Of a stretch of DNA of 64,000 nt, positions 52,013 through 58,630 are shown piece after piece. The stretch spans positions 78,811 through 142,810 of IMG/VR virus record IMGVR_UViG_3300010885_050060. One strand, written 5' to 3'. Position 1 is the stretch's first letter, and the number at the start of each line of letters is the position of its first letter. This stretch comes from a virus. The notes below the pieces were generated by a model, which ran no database searches, had not been told where the DNA came from, and saw only the letters and a list, made by a program, of their open reading frames with translations. The position numbers were made by a program, and so were the translations under genes.

Positions 52013-52355
52013 GGTCGAGTGGTGGAATGGCAGACACAACGGACTTAGAGAAATTTGAGCTTTGATTGGGAAACCTTTCAAATGTAACTTGTCAAATTCG
52101 GTGAAGGGTTTAAACTCCTAATACCGAGCCAAGCATCGAAAGATGAAGGTGTAGAGACTTGACGGCAAGAACCTAAAGCGAAAGCAATGGTTAAGGTAAA
52201 GTCCAGACTACAAACAGATTGAGAAAAGTAAATCCCGAAAGGATTGAACAGAGCGGTAAATACGCTGACTGACGAATCTGGTAACGAAAGTTATAGTAGT
52301 AAGAAAATCCGTTGCCAGTAATGGCGTGAGGATTCGAGTTCCTCCTCGACTACCA
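52013..52355 (+). tRNA. tRNA-Leu (anticodon TAA) with group I intron
   Basis: Exons are 52013-52046 and 52304-52355. Joined, they give acceptor GGTCGAG/CTCGACT, D-stem GTG/CAC, anticodon stem ACGGA/TCCGT with loop CTTAAAA, variable arm GCC/GGC, T-arm GAGGA-TTCGAGT-TCCTC, discriminator A and an encoded CCA. The anticodon TAA is split after U34 by the 257-nt intron. Confidence 0.92.
52047..52303 (+). ncRNA. Group I intron (IC3-like) in tRNA-Leu
   Basis: 257 nt, no ORF. Core elements: CCGAGCCAAGC (Q) near 52125, GTGTAGAGACTTGACGG (R) near 52160, GTAAAGTCCAGACTAC (S) near 52197. GACTT pairs with AAGTC as P7. The 5' exon ends in U, which can pair with G in the GAG at 52056 (P1), and the intron ends in G (52303). 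Sequence and insertion site between U34 and A35 match the cyanobacterial and plastid tRNA-Leu(UAA) introns. Confidence 0.92.
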
Positions 52356-52363
52356 ATTTAAAA

Positions 52364-52457
52364 GCAAGGTTAGTGTAACTGGAAGCACCGACAGACTTAT
52401 AATCTGTGTATCCTAGATTTGGATCGAGCGTGGGTTCAATTCCCACACCTTGCACCA
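52364..52457 (+). tRNA. tRNA with TAT anticodon (Ile) and long variable arm
   Basis: Acceptor GCAAGGT/ACCTTGC with encoded CCA, D-stem GTG/CAC, anticodon stem ACAGA/TCTGT with loop CTTATAA, T-arm GTGGG-TTCAATT-CCCAC. Anticodon TAT reads AUA (Ile). The variable region is 22 nt with a hairpin ATCC-tagattt-GGAT, typical of Leu, Ser and Tyr tRNAs but not of Ile. Confidence 0.8.
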
Positions 52458-52480
52458 TTTTGTAAGTAGTTGATTTAGAT

Positions 52481-52552
52481 AGGGGTGAAGCATATTGGTC
52501 ATGCGCTCTGCTCATAACGGAAGGAAAGTGGGTTCGATCCCCATCGCCCCTA
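52481..52552 (+). tRNA. tRNA with CAT anticodon (Met or Ile2), copy 2
   Basis: Acceptor AGGGGTG/CGCCCCT, D-stem GCAT/ATGC, anticodon stem TCTG/CGGA (4 pairs, one G-T) with loop CTCATAA, T-arm GTGGG-TTCGATC-CCCAT. Anticodon CAT. No encoded CCA. Confidence 0.8.
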
Positions 52553-52564
52553 CATTTTTCATAA

Positions 52565-52649
52565 GCACTTGTAACTCAACGCTCTTCTAAAGCGTCCTTT
52601 AACGAGTAATTGGATATAAGGTCTGTTGGTTCGAATCCAACCAAGTGCG
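52565..52649 (+). tRNA. tRNA-Arg (anticodon TCT) with displaced D-arm
   Basis: Acceptor GCACTTG/CAAGTGC, anticodon stem ACGCT/AGCGT with loop CTTCTAA and T-arm GTTGG-TTCGAAT-CCAAC are all perfect. However only TAACTCA lies between acceptor and anticodon arm. The matching D-stem strand GAGT and the classic D-loop AATTGGATA lie after the anticodon arm, at 52604-52616, within a 29-nt variable region. A tRNA fold would need ACTC (52574-52577) to pair with GAGT around the anticodon arm. Confidence 0.7.
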
Positions 52650-52690
52650 CTTAATAAACAAAATACAGGTTCAAATCTCATTTCAATACA

Positions 52691-52807
52691 ATGCCCCACA
52701 AAAAACCCAAACCCTCCCACAAAGAAATTCTAAAATATCTGGAATTTCTTTCCTCAATCAAAAAAGTAAAGCCTTCTAAAACTCTCTTGACACCCAAGAA
52801 AAACTAA
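52691..52807 (+). CDS. Small basic ORF
   Basis: 38 residues, starting MPHKKPKPSHKEILKYLEFL, Lys/Pro-rich. It lies between the last tRNA and the next early promoter, which overlaps its 3' end in the style of other genes here. There is no recognisable Shine-Dalgarno sequence. It may be real but is too short to be sure. Confidence 0.35.
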   Translation: MPHKKPKPSHKEILKYLEFLSSIKKVKPSKTLLTPKKN

Positions 52808-52815
52808 CATACCAT
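52787..52815 (+). promoter_or_regulatory. Early-type promoter, near-leaderless
   Basis: TTGACA (52787-52792), 17-bp spacer, TACCAT (52810-52815); ATG at 52824 is 8 nt further. Confidence 0.6.
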
Positions 52816-52823
52816 CTAACATC

Positions 52824-53132
52824 ATGGATATACTAAGAATCCTCCCAAAGGGAGAAAACATTGAAAACATAATAGAATCATTTAGAAGTACTTTAATCAA
52901 TTCTAAATGTGAACATTCTGCCAAGGTGTCGGTTTTCGTAGTAACAAAAGAAAAGTTTGAAAGGTCATGGAATTTAATATATCCAAACAATGAAGATGCC
53001 TTGTTGGAATCCTTGAAGAAAGAATATTTGGAATTGATTAACCAGAGACGAGTAACCGTAACAGTGGCAGAGGAAGAGAATTATTTTTTAAAAAACATTA
53101 AAAAAAATATTGACGAGAACGATATTTTTTAA
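52824..53132 (+). CDS. Small hypothetical protein
   Basis: 102 residues: a compact alpha/beta first half (MDILRILPKGENIENIIESF, AKVSVFVVTKEKFERSW) and a charged helical tail (ESLKKEYLELINQRR). No motif is recognised. It heads a set of six small co-oriented genes, several coupled by ATGA overlaps. Confidence 0.6.
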   Translation: MDILRILPKGENIENIIESFRSTLINSKCEHSAKVSVFVVTKEKFERSWNLIYPNNEDALLESLKKEYLELINQRRVTVTVAEEENYFLKNIKKNIDENDIF

Positions 53133-53138
53133 TACATT
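53110..53138 (+). promoter_or_regulatory. Early-type promoter, leaderless
   Basis: TTGACG (53110-53115), 17-bp spacer, TACATT (53133-53138); ATG at 53145 is 6 nt further. Overlaps the end of the preceding gene. Confidence 0.55.
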
Positions 53139-53144
53139 CAAATT

Positions 53145-53309
53145 ATGGAAGAAAACTACATCAAACTAATAAGCAAATACGGAAATCAAAAAGTGGAATT
53201 CACAATTGATCCCGACATTGACATGACAGTAATGGTATCAACTCTGGAATGCTTCTTGAAAGCTATTGGATACCAATTCAATACACTGGAGGAATGGATT
53301 AACGAATAA
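53145..53309 (+). CDS. Small acidic protein
   Basis: 54 residues, starting MEENYIKLISKYGNQKVEF and ending FNTLEEWINE. It has a strand-strand-helix pattern, with TVMVSTLECFLKAIGYQF as the helix. Too short for the long-ORF list but well placed behind a leaderless promoter and one base before the next gene. Function unknown. Confidence 0.55.
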   Translation: MEENYIKLISKYGNQKVEFTIDPDIDMTVMVSTLECFLKAIGYQFNTLEEWINE

Positions 53310-53310
53310 T

Positions 53311-53478
53311 ATGAAACTAAAAGACATTGAAATACCAGATGGGCCAGTACTGGCAATTTTAGGATTTGGCTGCATATATTTTGGTGCTTGTTTGTTGGGC
53401 CTGACAATGACAATCGTCAAAGCAATTGCACTATACTTCTTTAACTATACTATTACAATCGGAGGAATACCACTATGA
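53311..53478 (+). CDS. Small membrane protein A
   Basis: 55 residues from MKLKDIEIPDGPVLAILGF. Residues about 13-50 are one long or two short membrane helices (LAILGFGCIYFGACLLGLTM).  A GGAGG-type Shine-Dalgarno sequence (ctggaggaatgg) lies upstream in the preceding gene. Its stop overlaps the next start (ATGA), pairing it with another membrane protein. Confidence 0.6.
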   Translation: MKLKDIEIPDGPVLAILGFGCIYFGACLLGLTMTIVKAIALYFFNYTITIGGIPL

Positions 53479-53669
53479 AAAGTAATGATATGCTTTTTAC
53501 CGGATTCGGATTAATTCTATTTGGAATCGGACTTCTTCTTATCAGTCCCTTCCTCTTGATATGGTCGGTGAATGGATTGTTTGGATTGACAATTCCTTTC
53601 ACATGGACAAATTGGTTCTATGCCTTCATCATTATTATGTTGCTCCGAGGAAGTATTAGTAGCAAGTGA
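53475..53669 (+). CDS. Small membrane protein B
   Basis: 64 residues with two predicted membrane helices: FTGFGLILFGIGLLLISPFL and WFYAFIIIMLLRG. It is coupled to the preceding membrane gene by overlap. Such pairs in phages can be holin-like or modify host membranes, but nothing specific is seen. Confidence 0.6.
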   Translation: MKSNDMLFTGFGLILFGIGLLLISPFLLIWSVNGLFGLTIPFTWTNWFYAFIIIMLLRGSISSK

Positions 53670-53671
53670 TT

Positions 53672-53959
53672 ATGAATTACGATAAAGTTGATACTAAAAA
53701 GGCAAATGGAACTTCCTTTCAGGGAAAGATTAAAACAAACTTCTATAGGTTGGAAGAAGTATTCGGAGAACCCTTGTATCCAAATAGCGGAGACGGAAAG
53801 GTTATCTGTGAATGGGTATTGGAATTTGAAGACGAAACAATTGCAACGATCTATTGTTGGAAAGTTTCATCAATTCCTGTAGAAGAATATGATTGGCACA
53901 TTGGCGGACATTCACAAAAAGCAGTTGAATATATTAAAACCTGTTTGAAAGAAAATTAA
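53672..53959 (+). CDS. Small cytoplasmic protein of unknown function
   Basis: 95 residues from MNYDKVDTKKANGTSFQGK; a GTG at 53666 overlapping the previous stop is an alternative start. The pattern YRLEEVFGEPLYPNSGDGK, then ICEWVLEFEDETIATIYCWK, then a C-terminal helix, resembles a family of uncharacterised phage proteins with alternating strands. No active site is evident. Confidence 0.6.
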   Translation: MNYDKVDTKKANGTSFQGKIKTNFYRLEEVFGEPLYPNSGDGKVICEWVLEFEDETIATIYCWKVSSIPVEEYDWHIGGHSQKAVEYIKTCLKEN

Positions 53960-53961
53960 TA

Positions 53962-54201
53962 ATGAATACAAAACAATATAGAATCAGTCTGGATAACCAA
54001 AAGAACTTCATTCTCAATACCTGCCCGATTGATGAACTAACAGAAGGATTCATCAGGGATGTTGTCATTGCATATAGGCTCCGACATATTAACCTGTTGA
54101 AGGCTCTGGAACATTTCTCAAAGAAAGATATAGAACAGGTTCTAGAAGCAATGGCGAATCTTAATCATACTATTGAAGAATTTATCAAAGAAGAAGATTA
54201 A
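53962..54201 (+). CDS. Small helical protein
   Basis: 79 residues, starting MNTKQYRISLDNQKNFILNT. A helical pair follows (GFIRDVVIAYRLRHINLLKA, DIEQVLEAMANLNHTIEEF). It begins two bases after the previous stop. Function unknown. Confidence 0.55.
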   Translation: MNTKQYRISLDNQKNFILNTCPIDELTEGFIRDVVIAYRLRHINLLKALEHFSKKDIEQVLEAMANLNHTIEEFIKEED

Positions 54202-54207
54202 AGAAGT

Positions 54208-54215
54208 ATAAGTAA
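54208..54215 (+). promoter_or_regulatory. Late-like promoter box
   Basis: TATAAGTA, one mismatch from TATAAATA, 14 nt before the ATG at 54230. Confidence 0.35.
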
Positions 54216-54229
54216 TTTACAATTCAAAT

Positions 54230-54928
54230 ATGAAAACCAAAGATCAAATATTATTAGAAGATTTATATATATCTATATATAACGAAAACAATCAACAGGA
54301 TGCATTAGCAAAACTTTCTCCGCACTTACAACAAATTGCTAATGATCTTTTATCATATCTTTCAAAGGGAGCAAGAAAGGCTAGTTTTTATTACCGATCT
54401 AAAATAAGCGGAAGAGAAGGAAAATATTACGTGGATCTTGGAGTTGATTATGGAACTGCAAAAAGAGAAAGCCATGAAACCATAAGAAACTATATCGACA
54501 TGCTAAAGGAAAGCGATCCGGAAAATCCGGATATAGCAGTTGGAGAAAAAATTTTAAATCCATCAGAATCCACAAGAAAACCTTCGGTAGATAGAAAAAT
54601 AAATCTTGGACATGGAATATCAATTCAAGATACTGTAAAAGAACCAGAAGTATATCGCCTATATATCTATGCATATGCTCAAAATGACATAGAAAAGGAT
54701 GAAGAGGGAAAGGCCATAAAAAACTTTGAAGGCAATTATGTTCGATCTTCTGCGGGAAAGGTAGATGAAGTTATTCCTGCATCAAAACCAAAATCTTTCA
54801 GCAGTGCAGAACAACTTAATTATAAATTAAAAACAAAACTTTCTAGATTTCGAAGATTCATTCTCGATCCGGAAAACATTTCAGGAATTACATACAAAGG
54901 CGGAATAATAGAATTCCAAAATCAATAA
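54230..54928 (+). CDS. CTS-family protein 1 (candidate internal head protein)
   Basis: 232 residues. The N-terminus MKTKDQILLEDLYISIYNEN belongs to a set of five proteins here that share MKTKDxILLExxY. That peptide resembles the T4 capsid-targeting sequence, which directs internal proteins into the prohead and is cut after an L/I-x-E site. The remainder is hydrophilic, with a YRLYIYAYAQNDIEKDEEGK segment and a C-terminal KSFSSAEQLNYKLKTKLSRF. No enzyme family recognised. Confidence 0.6.
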   Translation: MKTKDQILLEDLYISIYNENNQQDALAKLSPHLQQIANDLLSYLSKGARKASFYYRSKISGREGKYYVDLGVDYGTAKRESHETIRNYIDMLKESDPENPDIAVGEKILNPSESTRKPSVDRKINLGHGISIQDTVKEPEVYRLYIYAYAQNDIEKDEEGKAIKNFEGNYVRSSAGKVDEVIPASKPKSFSSAEQLNYKLKTKLSRFRRFILDPENISGITYKGGIIEFQNQ

Positions 54929-54978
54929 TAAAAAGAAATTTTAAATAAAGTTTTTTTTTATATTTTGGCATACCGTGA

Positions 54979-54986
54979 TATAAATA
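54979..54986 (+). promoter_or_regulatory. Late promoter, exact TATAAATA
   Basis: TATAAATA ending 8 nt before the ATG at 54995. Confidence 0.65.
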
Positions 54987-54994
54987 TTATTATT

Positions 54995-55339
54995 ATGAAA
55001 ACAAAAGATACAATACTATTAGAGAAAGCCTATAAAAAAGTTTTGAAGGAAGCCGAAGTAGGATCTTATGGAGAACGTATGAATGCACAGGGAACACTTT
55101 CTAATGCTAATCCTGCGGAAGTTTATGCAAAATTTGAAGAACTTACAGATAACTTTTACGCCAGTTTAAAAAAGGTAAAAACCCTTTTAGATAGTGAGGT
55201 TTGGAAAAAATTAGCGAACAATGGAGGGTTTAATGATATTTTGGATCATGAAGAGGGTGACGATTATGGTTCAGGTTCACATCCATTCGATTTTGACGAC
55301 TGGGTAAGCCAAGTTGACGTTAAAGGTTATTATTTCTAA
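54995..55339 (+). CDS. CTS-family protein 2 (candidate internal head protein)
   Basis: 114 residues from MKTKDTILLEKAYKKVLKEA. An upstream in-frame start at 54965 is rejected because the late box lies between. The CTS-like first ten residues end in ILLE. The body is acidic (NDILDHEEGDDYGSG) and ends DVKGYYF. A strong terminator follows the stop. Function unknown; co-packaging is inferred. Confidence 0.6.
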   Translation: MKTKDTILLEKAYKKVLKEAEVGSYGERMNAQGTLSNANPAEVYAKFEELTDNFYASLKKVKTLLDSEVWKKLANNGGFNDILDHEEGDDYGSGSHPFDFDDWVSQVDVKGYYF

Positions 55340-55363
55340 GTTGTAAATATTTTATTTTAAATT

Positions 55364-55402
55364 AATACCACACCTTGTAAAAATACAACAGGGTGTGGTA
55401 TT
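55364..55402. terminator. Bidirectional terminator
   Basis: AATACCACACC (55364-55374) pairs with GGTGTGGTATT (55392-55402); inside, TTGTA pairs with TACAA. It separates the converging genes at 54995 and 55410. Confidence 0.75.
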
Positions 55403-55409
55403 ATAGCAT

Positions 55410-56162
55410 TTAAATAAAAGTAAAATATTCTTTAAATTTAATACTACTAATTCCCTCTTCGTATTTGTGTAGAGGTTCTTTCATAAGTTCTTTATCCTCT
55501 TGTTCCTCTTTTAATTTATAAGTCAAATTCAAAAGTTCTTTGCTACTTTTAATCCTTCCAAATTCTTGCGGAGATATTATTTCAATGTTTGGATTTAATT
55601 GCTTTAAGGTTTTAATTATATTAACATACTTCTGACTATTACTCGGCGGGGGCGTACCCCTTCCAATCCATTCTTGATTGGTTGTCTTGGGAACACTGGC
55701 AAAGACAACCTCGGCAGTATTAAAATCCATAATACCTTCATCATAATGAAGAGATTCATCATATCCATTGAAGTCTTTATCAATGCCATGCAATCTTTCG
55801 TCCTTCAATCGCGGACTTGTTGCAATTCGAGAACCATCTGGAAGTTGCTTGGTATATGCATCAAAGTCATATAATTCTTTTATTTTACCAAATCCAACTA
55901 TTATTATACTATTGTTTTCGTCTCTATATACCGAATTGCTTCTTATGGTTGAAACACAGATTTCAGCCTTTTTTCCGATTTGTTTCAAATTAACCAAATC
56001 ATTTGCATTCTCTTCTGTCCAATAAAAGGAATGGATGAATATTCCATGATACAGACGATTATATTCCTCTGCCTTTTTTTGGCCTACTTTCATCATGTTT
56101 GAATTCGGTTGAATGTTTTCTTTATAAAGATTTTCTAAAAATACTTGATCTTTTCCGCGCAT
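55410..56162 (-). CDS. CTS-family protein 3 (candidate internal head protein)
   Basis: 250 residues, starting MRGKDQVFLENLYKENI, a variant of the CTS-like peptide ending in FLE. The body contains LYHGIFIHSFYWTEENANDL, NSIIIVGFGKIKELYDFDAY and TAEVVFASVPKTTNQEWIGR, suggesting an alpha/beta enzyme-like domain that I cannot name. An exact TATAAATA lies 6 nt before the ATG, so it is late. A delivered effector is possible. Confidence 0.6.
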   Translation of the reverse strand: MRGKDQVFLENLYKENIQPNSNMMKVGQKKAEEYNRLYHGIFIHSFYWTEENANDLVNLKQIGKKAEICVSTIRSNSVYRDENNSIIIVGFGKIKELYDFDAYTKQLPDGSRIATSPRLKDERLHGIDKDFNGYDESLHYDEGIMDFNTAEVVFASVPKTTNQEWIGRGTPPPSNSQKYVNIIKTLKQLNPNIEIISPQEFGRIKSSKELLNLTYKLKEEQEDKELMKEPLHKYEEGISSIKFKEYFTFI

Positions 56163-56168
56163 ATGATA

Positions 56169-56176
56169 TATTTATA
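56169..56176 (-). promoter_or_regulatory. Late promoter, exact TATAAATA
   Basis: TATAAATA on the minus strand, 6 nt before the ATG at 56162. Confidence 0.65.
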
Positions 56177-56186
56177 AAAAAAAGTT

Positions 56187-57062
56187 ATGGAACAATTAGA
56201 TTTTTTTGTAAAGTTGGAAGAGAAGAAACCAATTTGTCGTGTTTGTGGTAATGATTTTGAAAAAACTAGAAGATGGCAAAAATATTGTTCTAAAAGTTGT
56301 AAACACAGAAAGTTGAGAATTAAAAAAAAACTATCTAATTTTGTAAAATTAGAAGAAAATAAACCAATTTGTTCTATTTGTGGGAATAGTTTTGAAAAAA
56401 CTAAACATAATAAAATATACTGTTCTAAAAGTTGTAAACATAGACAGGGGTGGATTAAAAACAAAAAAACAAAATCTATATCTAATAAAAAATATCGTTT
56501 AATTAATAAGAAAAAAATAAAAGAAAGAAGAATAGAAACATCTAAAATATATAGAGAGAAAAATAAAGAAGAAATAAAAAAAAAGCAATTAGAATTTTAT
56601 AAAAAAAATAAAAAACGTCTGTGTGAGATTCAAAAAGAATATCGTAAAAATAACAAAAATTCTATATCAGAAACTAAAAAATTATATAGAAAAAATAATA
56701 GAACAAAAATAAATCAAAATTTAAAGGAAAAATATTGTACTGATTTTTCCTTTAAACTTTCACAAATTTTAAGAAAAAGATTAAGAAACGGATTACGAGC
56801 ACAAAAAACAACAAAAACAAATAAAACAGTTGATTTAATAGGATGCTCCTTTGATTTTGTTAAAATTCATTTAGAAAAACAATTCAAAGAAGGAATGACA
56901 TGGGAGAATCATGGTTTATATGGATGGCACATTGATCATATTATACCTTGTGCATCTTTTGATCTAACAGACCCTGAACAACAAAAGAAATGCTTTCACT
57001 ACACAAACCTTCAACCCCTATGGGCAGCAGAGAATATGTCCAAAGGAGCAAAGATATTATAA
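56187..57062 (+). CDS. HNH homing-type endonuclease with two zinc fingers
   Basis: 291 residues. Two N-terminal zinc-finger-like repeats occur (CRVCGNDFEKT...YCSKSCKHRK and CSICGNSFEKT...YCSKSCKHRQ). A long Lys/Asn-rich helical linker follows. The C-terminus is an HNH domain: YGWHIDHIIPCASFDLTDPE, then HYTNLQPLWAAENMSKGA, giving the His-x-x-His/Asn-His metal site. Such enzymes nick or cut DNA and spread as free-standing homing genes. It lies between CTS-family genes on the opposite strand, consistent with invasion of this cluster. No intron flanks it. Confidence 0.85.
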   Translation: MEQLDFFVKLEEKKPICRVCGNDFEKTRRWQKYCSKSCKHRKLRIKKKLSNFVKLEENKPICSICGNSFEKTKHNKIYCSKSCKHRQGWIKNKKTKSISNKKYRLINKKKIKERRIETSKIYREKNKEEIKKKQLEFYKKNKKRLCEIQKEYRKNNKNSISETKKLYRKNNRTKINQNLKEKYCTDFSFKLSQILRKRLRNGLRAQKTTKTNKTVDLIGCSFDFVKIHLEKQFKEGMTWENHGLYGWHIDHIIPCASFDLTDPEQQKKCFHYTNLQPLWAAENMSKGAKIL

Positions 57063-57437
57063 ACCAAATGATCGGTAGTTTGTTTCTATGAAATTAATAA
57101 AATTTTGAATATTTGTATTATCAAAATCTTTTATATTCTCGACATTTTGTAGCATACTCATCAAATTATTAAGAGTCTGCTTTAATTCATTATTATTATT
57201 AAAACTTTCAAATCTTCCACTATTAGCCATGTCCTGTAAAATTCTAAAAAAGTGATTAAATAAATCCCCTTCTCTAGAACTCCCTAAGTTTTTTGATTTG
57301 ATTTCATTTAATATGGGTTCTAAAACATCCATAAGTTCCATAAACAATCTTTGAAGATCTTGAATACCACTTCCATAAAAATTTTCAAAAACTTTTTCGT
57401 AGGCTTGTTCTAATAATATAGTATCGTTTGTTTTCAT
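57057..57437 (-). CDS. CTS-family protein 4 (candidate internal head protein)
   Basis: 126 residues, starting MKTNDTILLEQAYEKVFENF, with the CTS-like ILLE site. The body is helical and Asn-rich (LNEIKSKNLGSSREGD, LMSMLQNVENIKDFDN). Its promoter region is a near copy of that of the next gene, so the two are probably duplicates. The 3' end overlaps the HNH gene end by 6 bases. Confidence 0.6.
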   Translation of the reverse strand: MKTNDTILLEQAYEKVFENFYGSGIQDLQRLFMELMDVLEPILNEIKSKNLGSSREGDLFNHFFRILQDMANSGRFESFNNNNELKQTLNNLMSMLQNVENIKDFDNTNIQNFINFIETNYRSFGL

Positions 57438-57482
57438 ATTTTATATATTTATATTAAAAATAACCAAATTCCTCTTATTCTT
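57435..57482 (-). repeat. 48-bp direct repeat carrying a late promoter (other copy 58039-58086)
   Basis: The sequence from the start codon through ACCAAATTCCTCTTATTCTT is identical at 57435-57482 and 58039-58086. It covers promoter and start region of two paralogues, indicating tandem duplication. Confidence 0.85.
57446..57453 (-). promoter_or_regulatory. Late promoter, exact TATAAATA
   Basis: TATAAATA on the minus strand, 8 nt before the ATG at 57437; sits in a 48-bp repeat. Confidence 0.65.
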
Positions 57483-57486
57483 TATA

Positions 57487-58041
57487 TTAATCTAAAGGAG
57501 CATTCGGTTTATCTTTAAAATAAGAAGCCATGCCCTTACTTCTATTTGCCAACATATCAATGTATCTTTCAACATTGTATATTGTTTCCTCATCCTCAAT
57601 CGGCCCTGTAATAATATCATTAGGACGAATATCCAAACCACCCCTATAAGAACCCTCTTCCCCTTCTGAATTATAAATTTTATACTTAATTCCGGTTCTG
57701 GTATCAACATCATTAGTAGCAGGTGCTATTTCCTTCTGACCCATATCCCTTTGCTCATCCTCTACAAATATTTTACCCGCAGATAAGTCTGCAATTTTAT
57801 ATAACCTTGGATTATATCCATCTTGTTTAGAATGAATATACCAAGAACCTTCTTTTAAATTTTCATTCTCAATAGCATCATAAAAATTTTGCTTCGGTAA
57901 GGAAGATACATTATCTCCCAATGCTTTTTTCAAAGGAGAACTAAAATCTGCACCCTTAAAGAATTCTTCAGAAGTTGAATTATCTTTCCCAAGAACCTTT
58001 TCATAGGCTTGCTCTAATAGTATTGTATCTTTTGTTCTCAT
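57487..58041 (-). CDS. CTS-family protein 5 (candidate internal head protein)
   Basis: 184 residues, starting MRTKDTILLEQAYEKVLGKD, again the CTS-like peptide with ILLE. The body contains SWYIHSKQDGYNPRLYKIAD followed by LSAGKIFVEDEQRDMG, and reads like a small beta-barrel or SH3-like domain. The late promoter 8 nt upstream is shared with the neighbouring paralogue by duplication. Function unknown. Confidence 0.6.
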   Translation of the reverse strand: MRTKDTILLEQAYEKVLGKDNSTSEEFFKGADFSSPLKKALGDNVSSLPKQNFYDAIENENLKEGSWYIHSKQDGYNPRLYKIADLSAGKIFVEDEQRDMGQKEIAPATNDVDTRTGIKYKIYNSEGEEGSYRGGLDIRPNDIITGPIEDEETIYNVERYIDMLANRSKGMASYFKDKPNAPLD

Positions 58042-58049
58042 ATTTTATA

Positions 58050-58057
58050 TATTTATA
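58050..58057 (-). promoter_or_regulatory. Late promoter, exact TATAAATA
   Basis: TATAAATA on the minus strand, 8 nt before the ATG at 58041. Confidence 0.65.
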
Positions 58058-58117
58058 TTAAAAATAACCAAATTCCTCTTATTCTTCATATAAGATATAA
58101 GAAGTATTGGGGAAAGC

Positions 58118-58231
58118 TTTTGAAGATTAAGAAAATTTTTGAAGACTTTTTTATATTAAGAAAACTTTTGAAGATTACGGAGAATTTTGAAGATTAAGAA
58201 AACTTTTGAAGATTAGGGAGAATTTTGAAGA
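58118..58231. repeat. Iteron-like array, 19-bp period
   Basis: TTTTGAAGA occurs at 58118, 58137, 58166, 58185, 58204 and 58223: steps 19, 29, 19, 19, 19. Non-coding and AT-rich. Confidence 0.8.
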
Positions 58232-58630
58232 CTTTTTTATATTACACTCGGTTTTTTTTAAAAATTTTGCAAAAAAAATTTTACCAGAAATTTTTAAAAA
58301 TGTCAAGAATAATCTTCAAAATCTTTAACTCTTTAATATCCAAAATTTTACACAATATTCCCAATACTCCCAAGCCTTCCCAAGTATCCCCCAAGGGGTA
58401 TAGGGGGTATAAGATTCTTAATATTATATCAAATAGGGTATAGTGTTTTTATATCAACCTCTGTTTTAATAGAACATGGTGTAGCATTACAGCAGGATTT
58501 AAAATGACATTAGGTGTTGATGCAGGTTTCTAGCATTTGTAATATTAAGCATATTAGTATAAATTTCCTCTAGGGGGAAAATTACTAATTGATATATAAT
58601 ATTAAGAATACTTCCCAATGCTTTTTAATA

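Noticed and set aside
52660-52685. T-arm-like sequence GGTTCAAATCTC
   Set aside because: The stem pairs poorly and no acceptor or anticodon arm surrounds it.
56135-56464. 109-codon minus-strand ORF opposite the HNH gene
   Set aside because: Mirror of the repeated zinc-finger region; the HNH frame on the plus strand has clear motifs.
58225-58443. 72-codon plus-strand ORF in the repeat region
   Set aside because: It lies in low-complexity repeats, has no promoter or ribosome site, and its composition is not protein-like.
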